Assembly: GCA_934446355.1 (NCBI GenBank)
Contig: CAKSEC010000010.1
Span: forward strand, 1-64,000
Length of the DNA stretch: 64,000 bases
From: an uncultured Oscillospiraceae bacterium
Lineage (GTDB): Bacteria > Bacillota > Clostridia > Oscillospirales > Ruminococcaceae
Direction of reading: 5' to 3'
Shown here: piece by piece, positions 25,549-35,021 of the stretch
Position numbering within the stretch: position 1 is the stretch's first letter
Layout of the letters: each line of letters starts with the position of its first letter
Translations under genes and position numbers: made by a program
Notes under the pieces: generated by a model
What the model was told of the DNA's origin: nothing
The model's database searches: none
The model's input: the letters and a program-made list of their open reading frames with translations, nothing else

Positions 25549-26823
25549 TTAACTCAGATTAGCTCGCCGTGATATCGACAGCATTACGCCCACCTCGCAC
25601 AGCAGCATGAACAGCGCAGTACCGCCGTAGCTGAAGAACGGCATTGAGATACCGGTGTTCGGTATTGCGCACACATTAACGCCGATGTTGAACAGCGCCT
25701 GAATGCCCACCTGCACTGAAATTCCCGTGCACAGCATCATTCCGAAGCGGTCGTCGGACTTTCTGCCGATGTAGAAGCCCCTGAACACGAATATCAGGAA
25801 CAGCAGGATTATCAGCAGTCCGCCAATAAAGCCGAATTCCTCGCAGCATATCGCATAAACGAAGTCGTTCTGCGCTTCCGGCAGGTAGAGATATTTCTGC
25901 GTTGAGTTATCGAAGCCCTTGCCCCACATTCCGCCGGAACCTACCGCAAGTATCGCCTGATAGGACTGATAGGTGTCCTTTGTGGGGTCGGCAAGCGGGT
26001 CAAGACCGCTGGCTATTCTGTCCCAGAAGTATGTGTATCCTGACAGCATCATGAACAGCACCACAAGCGCAATGCCTATGCCGCCCACGATAAGCACCAG
26101 ACGCATATTTACGCCGCCGATGAACAGCATTGCCGCAAATATCACAAGGATTATGACAACGCAGGACAGGTGCGGCTGCTTCATGATGATGTAAGTCACC
26201 GCCGCAAACAGCACGAACGGCTTCAGCAGCCCGACTGAGAAATGCCGCATCTTGCGGTAGTTCACCGTGATATAATATGCAAGCCAGATTATCAGACCGA
26301 ATTTCAGTATATCCGACGGCTGGAACGTTCCCAGTCCCGGAACGGGCAGCCAGCGCTTGGGGCCGTCCTCCATGTTGCGTACTCCGAACGGTATTACCAG
26401 AGCCGTCAGCACCAGCGAAGCCGTCAGCAGGATATGCGCAAAGGACACCGTACGCACCTTGCCGAAAAGGCGCGGATGCCATTCGTGCATGAGTATGCGG
26501 TAATCCATAAAAGTGATGAAGAACATCGCCACCAGTCCCGCCGCCGCAAAGACCACCTGCCTTGTGGCGTATTCGTAGGAATCTCCGTTATTGTCACGAT
26601 AGGACAGCGCATGGCTAGCCGAAAACATCATCGTGATACCGAGCACCAGCAGCACCAGCGTGATGACCAGCATGGGTATATCTATGCTGCCGCCGAAATA
26701 CAGCGGTCCCAGCTTGTGCGGGTCTTTCGCCTTTTTTTCGGCAGGCCTGCGCCTTGCCGCCGCAGTCTGCGCCGTTTTATTCGGAACTGCTGCGCCCCGT
26801 GCCGTTCTCTGTTGAGCCGCCAT
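25549..26823 (-). CDS. ftsW: Septal peptidoglycan polymerase FtsW
   Basis: 424 residues. A cytoplasmic Ala/Arg/Lys-rich tail of about 45 residues precedes ten membrane helices of the SEDS family. Motifs include RWLPVPGLGTFQPSDILKF (near 150) and the QKYLYLPEAQNDFVYAICCEEFGFIGGL loop. It ends with PNTGISMPFFSYGGTALF. It polymerises lipid II together with the class B PBP encoded upstream. ATG 26823 is preceded by TGGAGG; the frame is open further but without a ribosome site. murD, which usually stands between mraY and ftsW, is missing. Confidence 0.95.
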   Translation of the reverse strand: MAAQQRTARGAAVPNKTAQTAAARRRPAEKKAKDPHKLGPLYFGGSIDIPMLVITLVLLVLGITMMFSASHALSYRDNNGDSYEYATRQVVFAAAGLVAMFFITFMDYRILMHEWHPRLFGKVRTVSFAHILLTASLVLTALVIPFGVRNMEDGPKRWLPVPGLGTFQPSDILKFGLIIWLAYYITVNYRKMRHFSVGLLKPFVLFAAVTYIIMKQPHLSCVVIILVIFAAMLFIGGVNMRLVLIVGGIGIALVVLFMMLSGYTYFWDRIASGLDPLADPTKDTYQSYQAILAVGSGGMWGKGFDNSTQKYLYLPEAQNDFVYAICCEEFGFIGGLLIILLFLIFVFRGFYIGRKSDDRFGMMLCTGISVQVGIQALFNIGVNVCAIPNTGISMPFFSYGGTALFMLLCEVGVMLSISRRANLS

Positions 26824-26839
26824 ATGTGAACCTCCAGTC

Positions 26840-27883
26840 CTAAACCGCAAACATCTTTACCGCCAGCAGCACCGCCGCTGCGCCAAGCACCGCAGTGATG
26901 AGCGAGAATACCACGTCTATTTTTAACTCGCTCCAGCCGCTCAGTTCAAAGTGATGATGTATCGGCGTCATCTTGAACAGCCGCTTTCCCTCTTTGGTGT
27001 GGTATATTTTCTTCGTTATCTTGAATACGGTCACCTGTATCACGACCGAAAGCGCCTCGCAGATATACACCAGCGCTGCGATGAGCATGAGGAATTCCGA
27101 ACTGCAGCCTATGCCAAGCGCACAAACCATTCCTCCAAGGAACATCGAACCTGTGTCGCCCATAAATACCTTTGCCGGCGGGAAATTCCACATCAGGAAG
27201 CCCATGCAGCCGCCCGCAGTGAGCAGCGCCAGCAGATTCTCGCAGAACATACCCAGTATGCCGGAAATGCAGGCAAACGCCGCCATATATACCACCGTCA
27301 CGCAGGAGCACAGTCCATCTATGCCGTCAGTCAGGTTCACCGCATTCACGAGATACAGTATAACCACGCCCATAATCGGGTAGTACAGCCAGCCCAGTTC
27401 CAGCCAGCCCCACGGGAACATTATCGCAGTGCGTGTGATGCCGTTAAGGTACAGCGTTGCAAAGAATGCAGCGATGATGAGCACCTGTATCACGATCTTC
27501 TGCATTACGGTCAGACCCTCGTTGTGCTTCTTCTTCACCTTGATGAAGTCGTCAAGGAAGCCCATGAAGCCGAACATCACCGCCATCACAAGTCCTGACA
27601 CCGAGCGGATAAGCTCTGTTCTGTCCTCGCCGGCAAAGTTCTTCCCGCAGAGCGGCCCGAACAGTATCATTGCGCACACGAAGCACACGCTTACCGCAAT
27701 GATGAACATAATGCCACCCATCGTGGGAGTGCCCTGCTTCTTTGCCTTGTGCCACTTCGGTCCGATATCCAGTATCGTCTGACCGTATTTCAGCTTGTGA
27801 AGAAACGGAATGAACCACACTCCGGCGAGCCATGTCAGCCCGAAAGCCACTACTGCGGCAGCTGCGCTTATCCAGATGACCAT
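26840..27883 (-). CDS. mraY: Phospho-MurNAc-pentapeptide transferase MraY
   Basis: 347 residues with about ten membrane helices. Conserved catalytic loops are visible: FLDDFIKVKKKHN near 115, NAVNLTDGIDGL near 180, MGDTGSMFLGG near 240, and the HHHFELSGW motif near 305. It transfers phospho-MurNAc-pentapeptide to undecaprenyl phosphate, making lipid I. ATG 27883 has GGGGGA eight bases ahead; a GTG at 27910 is in frame but lies in a repeat remnant. Follows murF in the cluster. Confidence 0.96.
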   Translation of the reverse strand: MVIWISAAAAVVAFGLTWLAGVWFIPFLHKLKYGQTILDIGPKWHKAKKQGTPTMGGIMFIIAVSVCFVCAMILFGPLCGKNFAGEDRTELIRSVSGLVMAVMFGFMGFLDDFIKVKKKHNEGLTVMQKIVIQVLIIAAFFATLYLNGITRTAIMFPWGWLELGWLYYPIMGVVILYLVNAVNLTDGIDGLCSCVTVVYMAAFACISGILGMFCENLLALLTAGGCMGFLMWNFPPAKVFMGDTGSMFLGGMVCALGIGCSSEFLMLIAALVYICEALSVVIQVTVFKITKKIYHTKEGKRLFKMTPIHHHFELSGWSELKIDVVFSLITAVLGAAAVLLAVKMFAV

Positions 27884-27904
27884 TTTGATTTCCCCCAAAA
27901 TCCG

Positions 27905-27943
27905 GCGCACAATACACGCGCTATCCTTGCGGTATTGCCCTTA
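27905..27943 (+). repeat. Remnant of the 170-bp TIR repeat family
   Basis: The segment ends in TTGCGGTATTGCC and contains CAATACACGCGC. It matches the right end of the full copy at 33287-33456 (GCGCAATACACGCAC ... GTGCGGTATTGCC) over about 36 bases. It fills most of the gap between murF and mraY. Confidence 0.75.
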
Positions 27944-27949
27944 TCGCCA

Positions 27950-29293
27950 TTATTTAAGCCGTCCGGCTATCTCCTCCATCTTCATGCCGCGGCTGCCCTT
28001 GAACAGTGCGACGTCGCCGGCTCTGAGATAGCCCTGCAATTCGTTCGACAGCGCCGCCTTATCCTGTGAATAATGCACCTCGAAGCCCGCCTGCGCCAGT
28101 ACGCTGCGGCAGTGCGACATCTCTTTTCCGTAGAGGAATGCGCAGTCCGCATTCTGCATAACGAAGCGGCTTATGTCTGCGTGAAGCTTAGCCGACATCT
28201 CGCCCAGTTCCAGCATATCACCAAGCACCGCTATGCGCCTGCCAGTGCACTTCATTCCGCCGAGCACCGCAAGCGAGGACTCCATAGAGGTCGGGCTTGC
28301 GTTGTAGCAGTCGAGTATCACGGTGATATCGCCTATCTGCTCTATCTTCTGCCGCATTCCGGAAGCTTCGTACCGCATGAACGCAGGTATGATGTCCTCT
28401 GCCGACATGCCGCATTCAATGCCTGCCGCAAACGCCGCCATCGCATTCATGACGTGATGTGCGCCCGCTGCGGGCAGACGTGCGGGATACCGCTTTCCGT
28501 CCCATATCAGCGTAAATTCCTGACCGCCGTCCGTCTGACGGATATCCTCCGCACGGATATCGCAGCCGTCGGAAGTGCCGTATCTCACTATTCTTCTGCC
28601 GGGTATCGACACCCTGCTGAGGAACTCGTCGTCGCCGTTTATGATAAGCGGGGCGTCCGCCGAAGCGCCGTCCAGTATCTCCAGCTTTGCCTTTAATATG
28701 TTCTCCCGTGTGCGCAGGTTTTCTATATGGCACCAGCCTATATTCGTGATAATGCAGATATCCGGCGCAGCCGCCTTTGACAGCACGCTTATCTCGCCCA
28801 AGTCTGACATTCCCATCTCAATGACCGCCGCACCGTAACTCTCATTCAGCCTGAAAAGCGTGCGGGGCAGACCAATGTCGTTGTTGAAGTTACCCTCGGT
28901 CTTTAGCGTCTGAAAGGCAGCGGAAAGCACCGCATACACCATGTCCTTGGTAGAGGTCTTGCCGACGCTTCCGGTGACTCCCACCAGCTTCACGGGGAAT
29001 CTGTCCCTGTAATGGCGTGCCAGAGCAAGCTGAGCCGCCCTGCTGTCCTCCACAAGTATCACCGGTATAGCCTGACCCTCTGCGCCGCTCTCCCTGTCAG
29101 ATATTGCAGCCGCTGCGCCCTTTTCGGCAGCCCTGCCGATAAAGTCGTTGCCGTCAAAGCTTTCGCCCCTGACCGCCACGAAAAGCATTCCCGGTTCTAT
29201 CGTCCTCGTATCTGTGGATACGCCGTTCACCTGTACGTCTGCACCGATAAGTCTGCCGCCGGTGACCTCGGCTATTTCGCTTGCACTAAACAT
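27950..29293 (-). CDS. murF: UDP-MurNAc-tripeptide D-Ala-D-Ala ligase MurF
   Basis: 447 residues. Mur ligase architecture: N-terminal UDP-binding domain to about 80, central ATPase with VGVTGSVGKTSTKDM near 108 (the expected P-loop), NFNNDIGLP and the ATP-binding NAMAAFAAG segment, then the C-terminal domain with LDCYNASPTSMESSL and GDMLELG. It adds D-Ala-D-Ala to the tripeptide in the cytoplasm. ATG 29293 with AAGGCGG upstream is preferred over a GTG three codons earlier that overlaps the ribosome site. It follows murE by 13 bases. Confidence 0.95.
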   Translation of the reverse strand: MFSASEIAEVTGGRLIGADVQVNGVSTDTRTIEPGMLFVAVRGESFDGNDFIGRAAEKGAAAAISDRESGAEGQAIPVILVEDSRAAQLALARHYRDRFPVKLVGVTGSVGKTSTKDMVYAVLSAAFQTLKTEGNFNNDIGLPRTLFRLNESYGAAVIEMGMSDLGEISVLSKAAAPDICIITNIGWCHIENLRTRENILKAKLEILDGASADAPLIINGDDEFLSRVSIPGRRIVRYGTSDGCDIRAEDIRQTDGGQEFTLIWDGKRYPARLPAAGAHHVMNAMAAFAAGIECGMSAEDIIPAFMRYEASGMRQKIEQIGDITVILDCYNASPTSMESSLAVLGGMKCTGRRIAVLGDMLELGEMSAKLHADISRFVMQNADCAFLYGKEMSHCRSVLAQAGFEVHYSQDKAALSNELQGYLRAGDVALFKGSRGMKMEEIAGRLK

Positions 29294-29306
29294 TGTCCGC
29301 ACCGCC

Positions 29307-30770
29307 TTAGTTATTTATTCCGTGGGCTTTAAGCCACTCTTCTACTATCTCACGCTCGTCAAAATGCACGCATTCGCTGCCTATCGCCTGATAGTCCTCG
29401 TGCCCCTTGCCGCACAATGCGATAAGGTCGCCGGGGGCTGCCATCTCCATTGCGTGATATATTGCTTCTTTCCGGTCTATGAACTCGTTATATTCAGTGC
29501 CCGCCGGAAGCCCCTTTTTTATGTCGTCTATCGTCTGCTGACCCGGCTCATGGCGTGGGTTATCGGTGGTGATCAGCAGGTGATCTCCCCATTTCGCCGC
29601 CGTCTTTCCCATTCCGGGACGCTTTCCTGCGTCACGCTCGCCCGCTGCGCCAAACAGCACGATGAGCCTGCCCTTTGTCAGCGGCTTTAACGTGGAAAGC
29701 AGCTTCTCCAGCCCGTCCTCGGTATGCGCATAGTCACGTATCACCGTAAATTCGCCCTGATACACTGTTTCAAGCCGTCCGGATACTCCGGGGCTCTTTT
29801 CCAGCGCAGACAGTATATCCTGCATATCAAAGCCCATGCAATAGCACATCACGGCGGCCTGCAGCGCATTGCTGACATTGTACATTCCTGTGAGCGGTAT
29901 TCTCGCCGGCCAGCTTTTCTGCAGCGACGGGCAGGTAACAATGAACTCTGCGCCGTGCGGCTTCAGCCTGATGAACTCTGCAAAGAAATCCGCCTGCTGC
30001 GTGACGCTGGTGCTGAATGCGGGTATTCCGCTTCCGTGGCAGTATTCAAGCGTTCTCCTGCCGTATTCGTCATCGATATTCACGACCGCCGTGCCCGACA
30101 TATCCATCAGCGAACGCTTTGCGAGGTAGTATTCCTCCATCGTGCCGTGATAGTCCAGATGGTCCTGCGTGAGATTCGTGAATGCGGACACCGCAAAATG
30201 TTCCGCTGCGAATCTGTGCTGAGCAAGCGCCTGCGAACTTGCTTCAAGGAAGCAGTATTTCGTGCCGATATCCGCCATTTCCCTGAAAAGCTGATACAGC
30301 CTGCGTGGCTCCGGCGTGGTGGGCGGGCCGTCGTGCGAGTACTCAAGCCCCCTGCCCGTATCACAGCCAACCGTCCCGATAACTCCGGTCTGCATTCCTA
30401 GATAGCGTGTTATCTGGGCGCAAAGATTCACGGTGGTGGTCTTTCCGTTGGTGCCGGTCACTGCGGCAAGCTTTATGTTTTGCGTGGGTCTGCCGCAGAA
30501 TGCGGAAAGCAGCTCCGGATAGAGCCTGCGGCTTTCGCTCACGCATATTTCGTTACCCAGACCGAGCGGACGCTGCGTCACCACTGCGCACGCTCCCTGC
30601 TCCAGCATTTTAGCTGCGCAGCTGTGTCCGTCAAAGCTTCTGCCCTCTATGCAGACATATAGGAAGCCCTTTTCAACCTCACGGTTATCGGAGGTCACGC
30701 CTGTGACCGTGATATCCCGAAGATGCTCAGGTATACCGACTATTCCGTCAAAAAGCTGTCCCAGCGTCAT
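29307..30770 (-). CDS. murE: UDP-MurNAc-tripeptide synthetase MurE, meso-DAP type
   Basis: 487 residues. P-loop AVTGTNGKTTTVNL near 110, SSQALAQHRF and LTQDHLDYHGTMEEYYLAK in the central domain. In the C-terminal domain the motif DNPRHE is the one found in enzymes that add meso-diaminopimelate rather than lysine, so the wall is predicted to be DAP type. The first 80 residues bind the UDP end (DSRXV-like TSDNREVEKGFLYVC). Cytoplasmic. Located between the PBP gene and murF in the dcw operon. Confidence 0.95.
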   Translation of the reverse strand: MTLGQLFDGIVGIPEHLRDITVTGVTSDNREVEKGFLYVCIEGRSFDGHSCAAKMLEQGACAVVTQRPLGLGNEICVSESRRLYPELLSAFCGRPTQNIKLAAVTGTNGKTTTVNLCAQITRYLGMQTGVIGTVGCDTGRGLEYSHDGPPTTPEPRRLYQLFREMADIGTKYCFLEASSQALAQHRFAAEHFAVSAFTNLTQDHLDYHGTMEEYYLAKRSLMDMSGTAVVNIDDEYGRRTLEYCHGSGIPAFSTSVTQQADFFAEFIRLKPHGAEFIVTCPSLQKSWPARIPLTGMYNVSNALQAAVMCYCMGFDMQDILSALEKSPGVSGRLETVYQGEFTVIRDYAHTEDGLEKLLSTLKPLTKGRLIVLFGAAGERDAGKRPGMGKTAAKWGDHLLITTDNPRHEPGQQTIDDIKKGLPAGTEYNEFIDRKEAIYHAMEMAAPGDLIALCGKGHEDYQAIGSECVHFDEREIVEEWLKAHGINN

Positions 30771-30788
30771 GACCTCACCCCATTTCCG

Positions 30789-33194
30789 TTAATCCGACCA
30801 GCCGTTAAGCTGGAATGTTACCTCGACCACGTTGCCCTTATATGCGTCAGTGCCGCCGACAGGGTACTGCGAGGTTGCCAAGGCGTCAGCGTTTTCAGCA
30901 GCGCCGCCAGATATCTTGATATTGAAGCCCGCATTCACGATAGCTTCGTTCGCCTGTGCAACGGTCATGTCCGTCACGTCCGGTATAACGCCCGATTCAA
31001 GCGGAGTGCCGCTGCCGAAATACAGCACGACTGTCGAGCCCTTGGGTATGCTGCTGCCCGACGCAGGTATCTGCGTGGATACCGTCGCACTGCCCGAAGA
31101 ATCGCCCACGATGCGCACCTCGAATCCCTCAGCGGAAAGCCTTGCTTCTGCACGTTGAGAGTTCATGCCGAGCACATACGGCACGGCTGCGTCCATCTTT
31201 GCAAGTTCCTCTGCGGTATAGGTTGGATAAATGCCGAGGTGCGGCAGACCCTCCTTGAATACCGCCGATACTACCGGCGCAGCCACGGCGCTTCCGTAAT
31301 ACTGCGTACCTGTCGGCGTGTCAGCCATTACCAGCATGACTATCTGCGGGTCGTCAGCGGGTGCGAATGCAGCAAAGGACGGAACATAGGTCATGTGGTC
31401 TATTCCGGTTTCTGCAAGCAGCTTGTTGCGCTCGTCTATCTTCTCGGTAGTACCCGACTTTCCGCCTATGCGGTAGCCGTTGATATATGCGTTGTTGCCG
31501 CCATTTTCGCTTACAACCGTTTCCAGTATCTCACGCATCTGCGCCGAGGTCTCCTCAGAAATGACCTGACGCTTTATCCGTGTTTCAGTCGTCTTTACAA
31601 CGTTTCCGTTGGAGTCCAGAACCTTATCCACGACATACGGAGTTACCAGATATCCGCCGTTTACTATCGCGCAGAGCGCAGTCGACATCTGCAGCGGAGT
31701 TACCTTGTTGGTCTGACCGAAGCTGGAGGAAGCAAGTTCCACAAGTCCCATATCGGCACGCCTTACATAAAGGCTTCCGGACTCGCCCGGCAGGTCGATT
31801 CCGGTCGGCTCGGTGAAGCCGAACGCCTCGAAATAGTCGCAGAACTTATCCACGCCGAGAAGCTGACCTATCTGGATAAAGCTAGGGTTGCAGGACTTGG
31901 TGACCGCCTGCTGCAGGCTCACAGACCCGTGCCCGTAGTCAGCCCAGCACTTTATCCTTACGCCCGACACCATCTCATAGCCTGCGCAGTGGAACGTCGA
32001 GCTGGTGCGGGACACGACCTCCTCCTCCAGCGCACTGGCGCAGGTAACGGTCTTGAATACCGAACCGGGATAATATAACTCTGTGATAGCCTTGTTCTTC
32101 CACTGCTGCTCCCTGAGGGTCGCTTCCTTGTTCTGAAGTTCCTCCTCTGTCGCACCGGAAGCTTTCATGTCCTCCAGCGTCTGCAGGTCATAGCTGCTGT
32201 AAAGCGTAGAAGGATTATTCAGGTCAAAGCCGGGCGAAGTTGCCATTGCAAGCACCGCTCCGGTGTTGCAGTTCATGATTATGCCGCAAGCACGGTTCAC
32301 CACCTGATGCTGCGAAACGCACAGGTCAAGGTTCTTTTCAAGATAATGCTGCAGCACCTCGTCCAGAGTCAGCACAAGGCTGTAGCCGTCCACTGCCGAA
32401 TAGTAGGCGTCGCTGGCGTTCTGCAGTTCCCTGCCGTCTGCGGAAACCGCATAAACAGCCTTTCCGTCAGTACCGCTGAGGTAGTCGTCATAGTATGCTT
32501 CCAGACCGTAAACGCCGTCGCCCTCAAAGTTCGTAAAGCCGATTATGTCAGCGGCGAGCGTTCCGTTGGGGTAGTATCTCTTAGATGTGGGCCAGAGGTA
32601 GATGTCGTCCGAATTCAGCCCGTTTTCCTTCATATAGGCGGAAACCTCGTTGGCAAGCGGCTTCTCGACCTTTCTCTGAACTATGTAATACTGATTGCCA
32701 TAGTCGGTGCAGGCGGTCTTTATCTTGTCGTAATCTGCGCCGAGTATATCCGACAGTCCCTTTGCGACAACCTCTGCACGCTCCACATAGGGTTCGGGCG
32801 TTTCGCCCTTGTCGATAAGCTTCTGTGCTTCCTTGTCGTAGGATTCCTTCGCCTTTGAATTTGCTATCTCTATATTATGCGGCGATATCGTGATATCCCA
32901 CACAGTGGAACTCTGCGCCAGAACAGTGCCGTTCGTGTCGTAGATCGAACCTCTGTTCGCCTGAATGACTACGCTGGAGCGCTGCTGGCTGGTGGCAAGC
33001 ATTCTCCATTTGTCGCCGTCGAGTATGGAATATTTCAGCAGAAAAACGCCGACATACGCCGACATCGCCACAACAAATCCCAGAACAATTAGCTGCTTCG
33101 TGCTGGAATTGAGCATACGGGGCTTTTCAGCGCTTTTTTGCTCCCACCGCTTTATTCCCCTGCCCATCTTCTTTACTACATTCCAAAAACTCAT
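30789..33194 (-). CDS. Class B penicillin-binding protein with two PASTA domains (FtsI/SpoVD type)
   Basis: 801 residues. Short basic cytoplasmic tail, membrane helix at about 34-55 and dimerisation domain to about 270. The transpeptidase domain has active-site S378 in SVFK, SCN at 434-436 and KSGT at 579-582, all intact. Two C-terminal PASTA domains lie at about 665-730 and 735-800 (VPYVLGMNSQRAEARL, VIPDVTDMTVAQANEAI). It cross-links septal peptidoglycan with FtsW. Position after rsmH and the FtsL-like gene fits the division PBP; a sporulation role (SpoVD) cannot be excluded from sequence. The 338-base gap upstream holds a repeat element. Confidence 0.95.
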   Translation of the reverse strand: MSFWNVVKKMGRGIKRWEQKSAEKPRMLNSSTKQLIVLGFVVAMSAYVGVFLLKYSILDGDKWRMLATSQQRSSVVIQANRGSIYDTNGTVLAQSSTVWDITISPHNIEIANSKAKESYDKEAQKLIDKGETPEPYVERAEVVAKGLSDILGADYDKIKTACTDYGNQYYIVQRKVEKPLANEVSAYMKENGLNSDDIYLWPTSKRYYPNGTLAADIIGFTNFEGDGVYGLEAYYDDYLSGTDGKAVYAVSADGRELQNASDAYYSAVDGYSLVLTLDEVLQHYLEKNLDLCVSQHQVVNRACGIIMNCNTGAVLAMATSPGFDLNNPSTLYSSYDLQTLEDMKASGATEEELQNKEATLREQQWKNKAITELYYPGSVFKTVTCASALEEEVVSRTSSTFHCAGYEMVSGVRIKCWADYGHGSVSLQQAVTKSCNPSFIQIGQLLGVDKFCDYFEAFGFTEPTGIDLPGESGSLYVRRADMGLVELASSSFGQTNKVTPLQMSTALCAIVNGGYLVTPYVVDKVLDSNGNVVKTTETRIKRQVISEETSAQMREILETVVSENGGNNAYINGYRIGGKSGTTEKIDERNKLLAETGIDHMTYVPSFAAFAPADDPQIVMLVMADTPTGTQYYGSAVAAPVVSAVFKEGLPHLGIYPTYTAEELAKMDAAVPYVLGMNSQRAEARLSAEGFEVRIVGDSSGSATVSTQIPASGSSIPKGSTVVLYFGSGTPLESGVIPDVTDMTVAQANEAIVNAGFNIKISGGAAENADALATSQYPVGGTDAYKGNVVEVTFQLNGWSD

Positions 33195-33286
33195 TCAGCC
33201 ATTCCCTCCAATAGAAAACAAAAAGCAAAGCCGCCAGTGCCGCCGTGCAGCATTCCCGCACAGCGCATTGAAGCCGACCTTGCTGA

Positions 33287-33456
33287 GGCAATACCGCACA
33301 AAGACCACTTGGTTTTGTGCGTGTCCTGCTTGCATATTTTCCGCCATATCGCACAATTCGTCCTTGCAAGGCGACAGCCTTGCTGCGTCCTCATTGCACG
33401 ATCTGACAAAAAATCTGACTGCGCAATACACGCACAATCTCCGTGCGGTATTGCCC
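33287..33456. repeat. 170-bp repeat with 13-bp terminal inverted repeats, full copy
   Basis: Perfect terminal inverted repeats GGCAATACCGCAC and GTGCGGTATTGCC bound the element. Inside are a perfect hairpin GCAAGGC-GACA-GCCTTGC and a directly repeated ATCTGAC. A diverged copy of the same structure lies at 60278-60451 and an end fragment at 27905. The copy accounts for half of the 338-base gap between the FtsL-like gene and the PBP gene. The rest of the gap shows no gene. Confidence 0.85.
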
Positions 33457-33532
33457 TAAAGAACCGTTGCCGGCAGAGTATAGGGCCGCAGACAGCGTGT
33501 CCCAGCCGTCCGCTCACCTCTATATTATGCCC

Positions 33533-34042
33533 TCAGAAACCGATGTATTCCAGCATATCTCCGAACCAGTCCGCAATGGCGGTAAAAATGTTCCCGCCCT
33601 CCTCCGGACTGACCTCTATAAGGTCCTCCGTGTTCACGCTGAGATAGTTTATCTGCGAGTTGGACACCTTTCCCATTCCAAGCTGCTCGGTTGCATATTC
33701 CTCGATATATCCGATGTTGACCTTACTGTCGAGCCGTCCCTGCAAAAGGGAGTTTTCGTCCTGAAGCTCAGTCAGCAGTGCTTTCTGATCATCGACCATT
33801 CTTGCATAATCGTCCGCACGTGTGTTCTGTACGTTCACCATCCAGAATGCGCCGAATACGGCAGCCGCACACAGCACCAGTCTGAATTTCGAGCCGCTTC
33901 GTGACGCCGAATGCTTGCTCATCTTTATTTCTCTTTCCCTGCGCTCACGATCCTTCGCCCTGTTCTCCTGCTCTCTTCTGGCAGCGTTGTCATAGCGCGA
34001 CAGATCGTATGCGAGGTTTGTCCTGTCTATTTCCGGAAGCAT
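33533..34042 (-). CDS. FtsL/DivIC-like septum formation protein
   Basis: 169 residues from ATG 34042 (GGTGAG close upstream); an ATG at 34066 would add eight residues. A charged cytoplasmic part rich in Arg/Glu, one membrane helix FRLVLCAAAVFGAFWMVNV, then a short coiled coil KALLTELQDENSLLQGRL and YIEEYATEQLGMGKVSNSQINYL, the FtsL/DivIC pattern. The position between rsmH and the PBP gene is the standard ftsL position. It would bridge DivIB and FtsW-PBP at the septum. The C-terminal 25 residues form an amphipathic helix. Confidence 0.85.
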   Translation of the reverse strand: MLPEIDRTNLAYDLSRYDNAARREQENRAKDRERREREIKMSKHSASRSGSKFRLVLCAAAVFGAFWMVNVQNTRADDYARMVDDQKALLTELQDENSLLQGRLDSKVNIGYIEEYATEQLGMGKVSNSQINYLSVNTEDLIEVSPEEGGNIFTAIADWFGDMLEYIGF

Positions 34043-34076
34043 TCGCTCACCGTCCTTCCCGTACATTTATCCGCCG

Positions 34077-35021
34077 TCAGTCCTCAAAGGGCGTGCTGCG
34101 GATCTTCCTGATTATTCTAAGCTTTGCGCTACGGCTTCGCGGGTTGTTTTCAAGTTCCTGCGCACACGCAGTCACCGGTTTTCGCACCACAAGTTCGCCC
34201 ATCGGCTTTTTGCCGCATACGCACACCGGAAACTCCGGCGGGCAGGTGCAGCCCGTGCAGAACTCCCTGAACCTGTCCTTGACTATCCTGTCCTCCAGTG
34301 AATGAAACGTGATGACCGCCATCTTGCCGCCCTTTTTCAGTGCGGAGAAGCCGTCTGTCAGCACAGTGTCAAGCACGTCAAGTTCGTGGTTCACCTCAAT
34401 GCGTATCGCCTGAAAGCTTTTCCTGCAGGGATTCTTTTCCCTGCGGTATGCCGCCGGCACGCTCGCCTTGATTATTTCAGCAAGCTGTCCGGTGGTCTCG
34501 ATCGGGCAGGTCAGCCGTGCATTCACGATACCCCGCGCTATCCTGCCGCCGAATTTTTCCTCGCCGTAGTCATACAGAATGCGTGCGAGTTCCCCCTCGC
34601 CGTATTCATTCACCACGTCGCGGGCTGAAAGCCCCTCGCCGCTCATTCTCATATCGAGCGGTGCGTCATTGTGGAACGAGAATCCCCGCTGTGCCGTGTC
34701 AAGCTGATGTGAGGACACGCCAAGATCGGCGATAATGCCGTCCAGCGAATCTATCCCCAGTTCCTGCAGAACCGAAAGCAGCCTGCAAAAATTGCTCCTG
34801 ACCATGGTGACCGGATACCCCTTGAGCCGCTCCCCAGCGGCAGCCAGAGCCTCCTTATCCTGATCGAAGCATATGAGCCTTCCCCCGTCCAGACGCTTTG
34901 CAAGTTCCAGACTGTGACCGCCGCCGCCAGTCGTCAGGTCGGCGTAAATGCCGTCCGGACTGCCGAATGCGCCGTCCACCGTTTCTTTAAGCAGCACAGG
35001 GATATGCGAAAATTCCATCAT
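34077..35021 (-). CDS. rsmH: 16S rRNA (cytosine1402-N4)-methyltransferase RsmH
   Basis: 314 residues. HIPVLLKETVDG at the start and DLTTGGGGHSLELAKRL give the SAM-binding motif. IADLGVSSHQLDTAQRGFSF and the C-terminal SLEDRIVKDRFREF are diagnostic. It methylates C1402 in the decoding centre. The ATG overlaps the mraZ stop in ATGA, which means translational coupling. Also called mraW. Confidence 0.96.
   Translation of the reverse strand: MMEFSHIPVLLKETVDGAFGSPDGIYADLTTGGGGHSLELAKRLDGGRLICFDQDKEALAAAGERLKGYPVTMVRSNFCRLLSVLQELGIDSLDGIIADLGVSSHQLDTAQRGFSFHNDAPLDMRMSGEGLSARDVVNEYGEGELARILYDYGEEKFGGRIARGIVNARLTCPIETTGQLAEIIKASVPAAYRREKNPCRKSFQAIRIEVNHELDVLDTVLTDGFSALKKGGKMAVITFHSLEDRIVKDRFREFCTGCTCPPEFPVCVCGKKPMGELVVRKPVTACAQELENNPRSRSAKLRIIRKIRSTPFED

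Noticed and set aside
30723..32078. A 451-codon open frame on the plus strand
   Set aside because: It is antisense to the PBP gene, whose catalytic motifs are all intact; the translation has no domain and its length comes from the codon bias of the real gene.
33127..33369. Frames in the 170-bp repeats (here and 60308-60514) with similar translations containing YGGK
   Set aside because: Similarity follows from the shared repeat DNA; hairpins and inverted ends explain it better than a coding function, and no ribosome site stands ahead of either frame.
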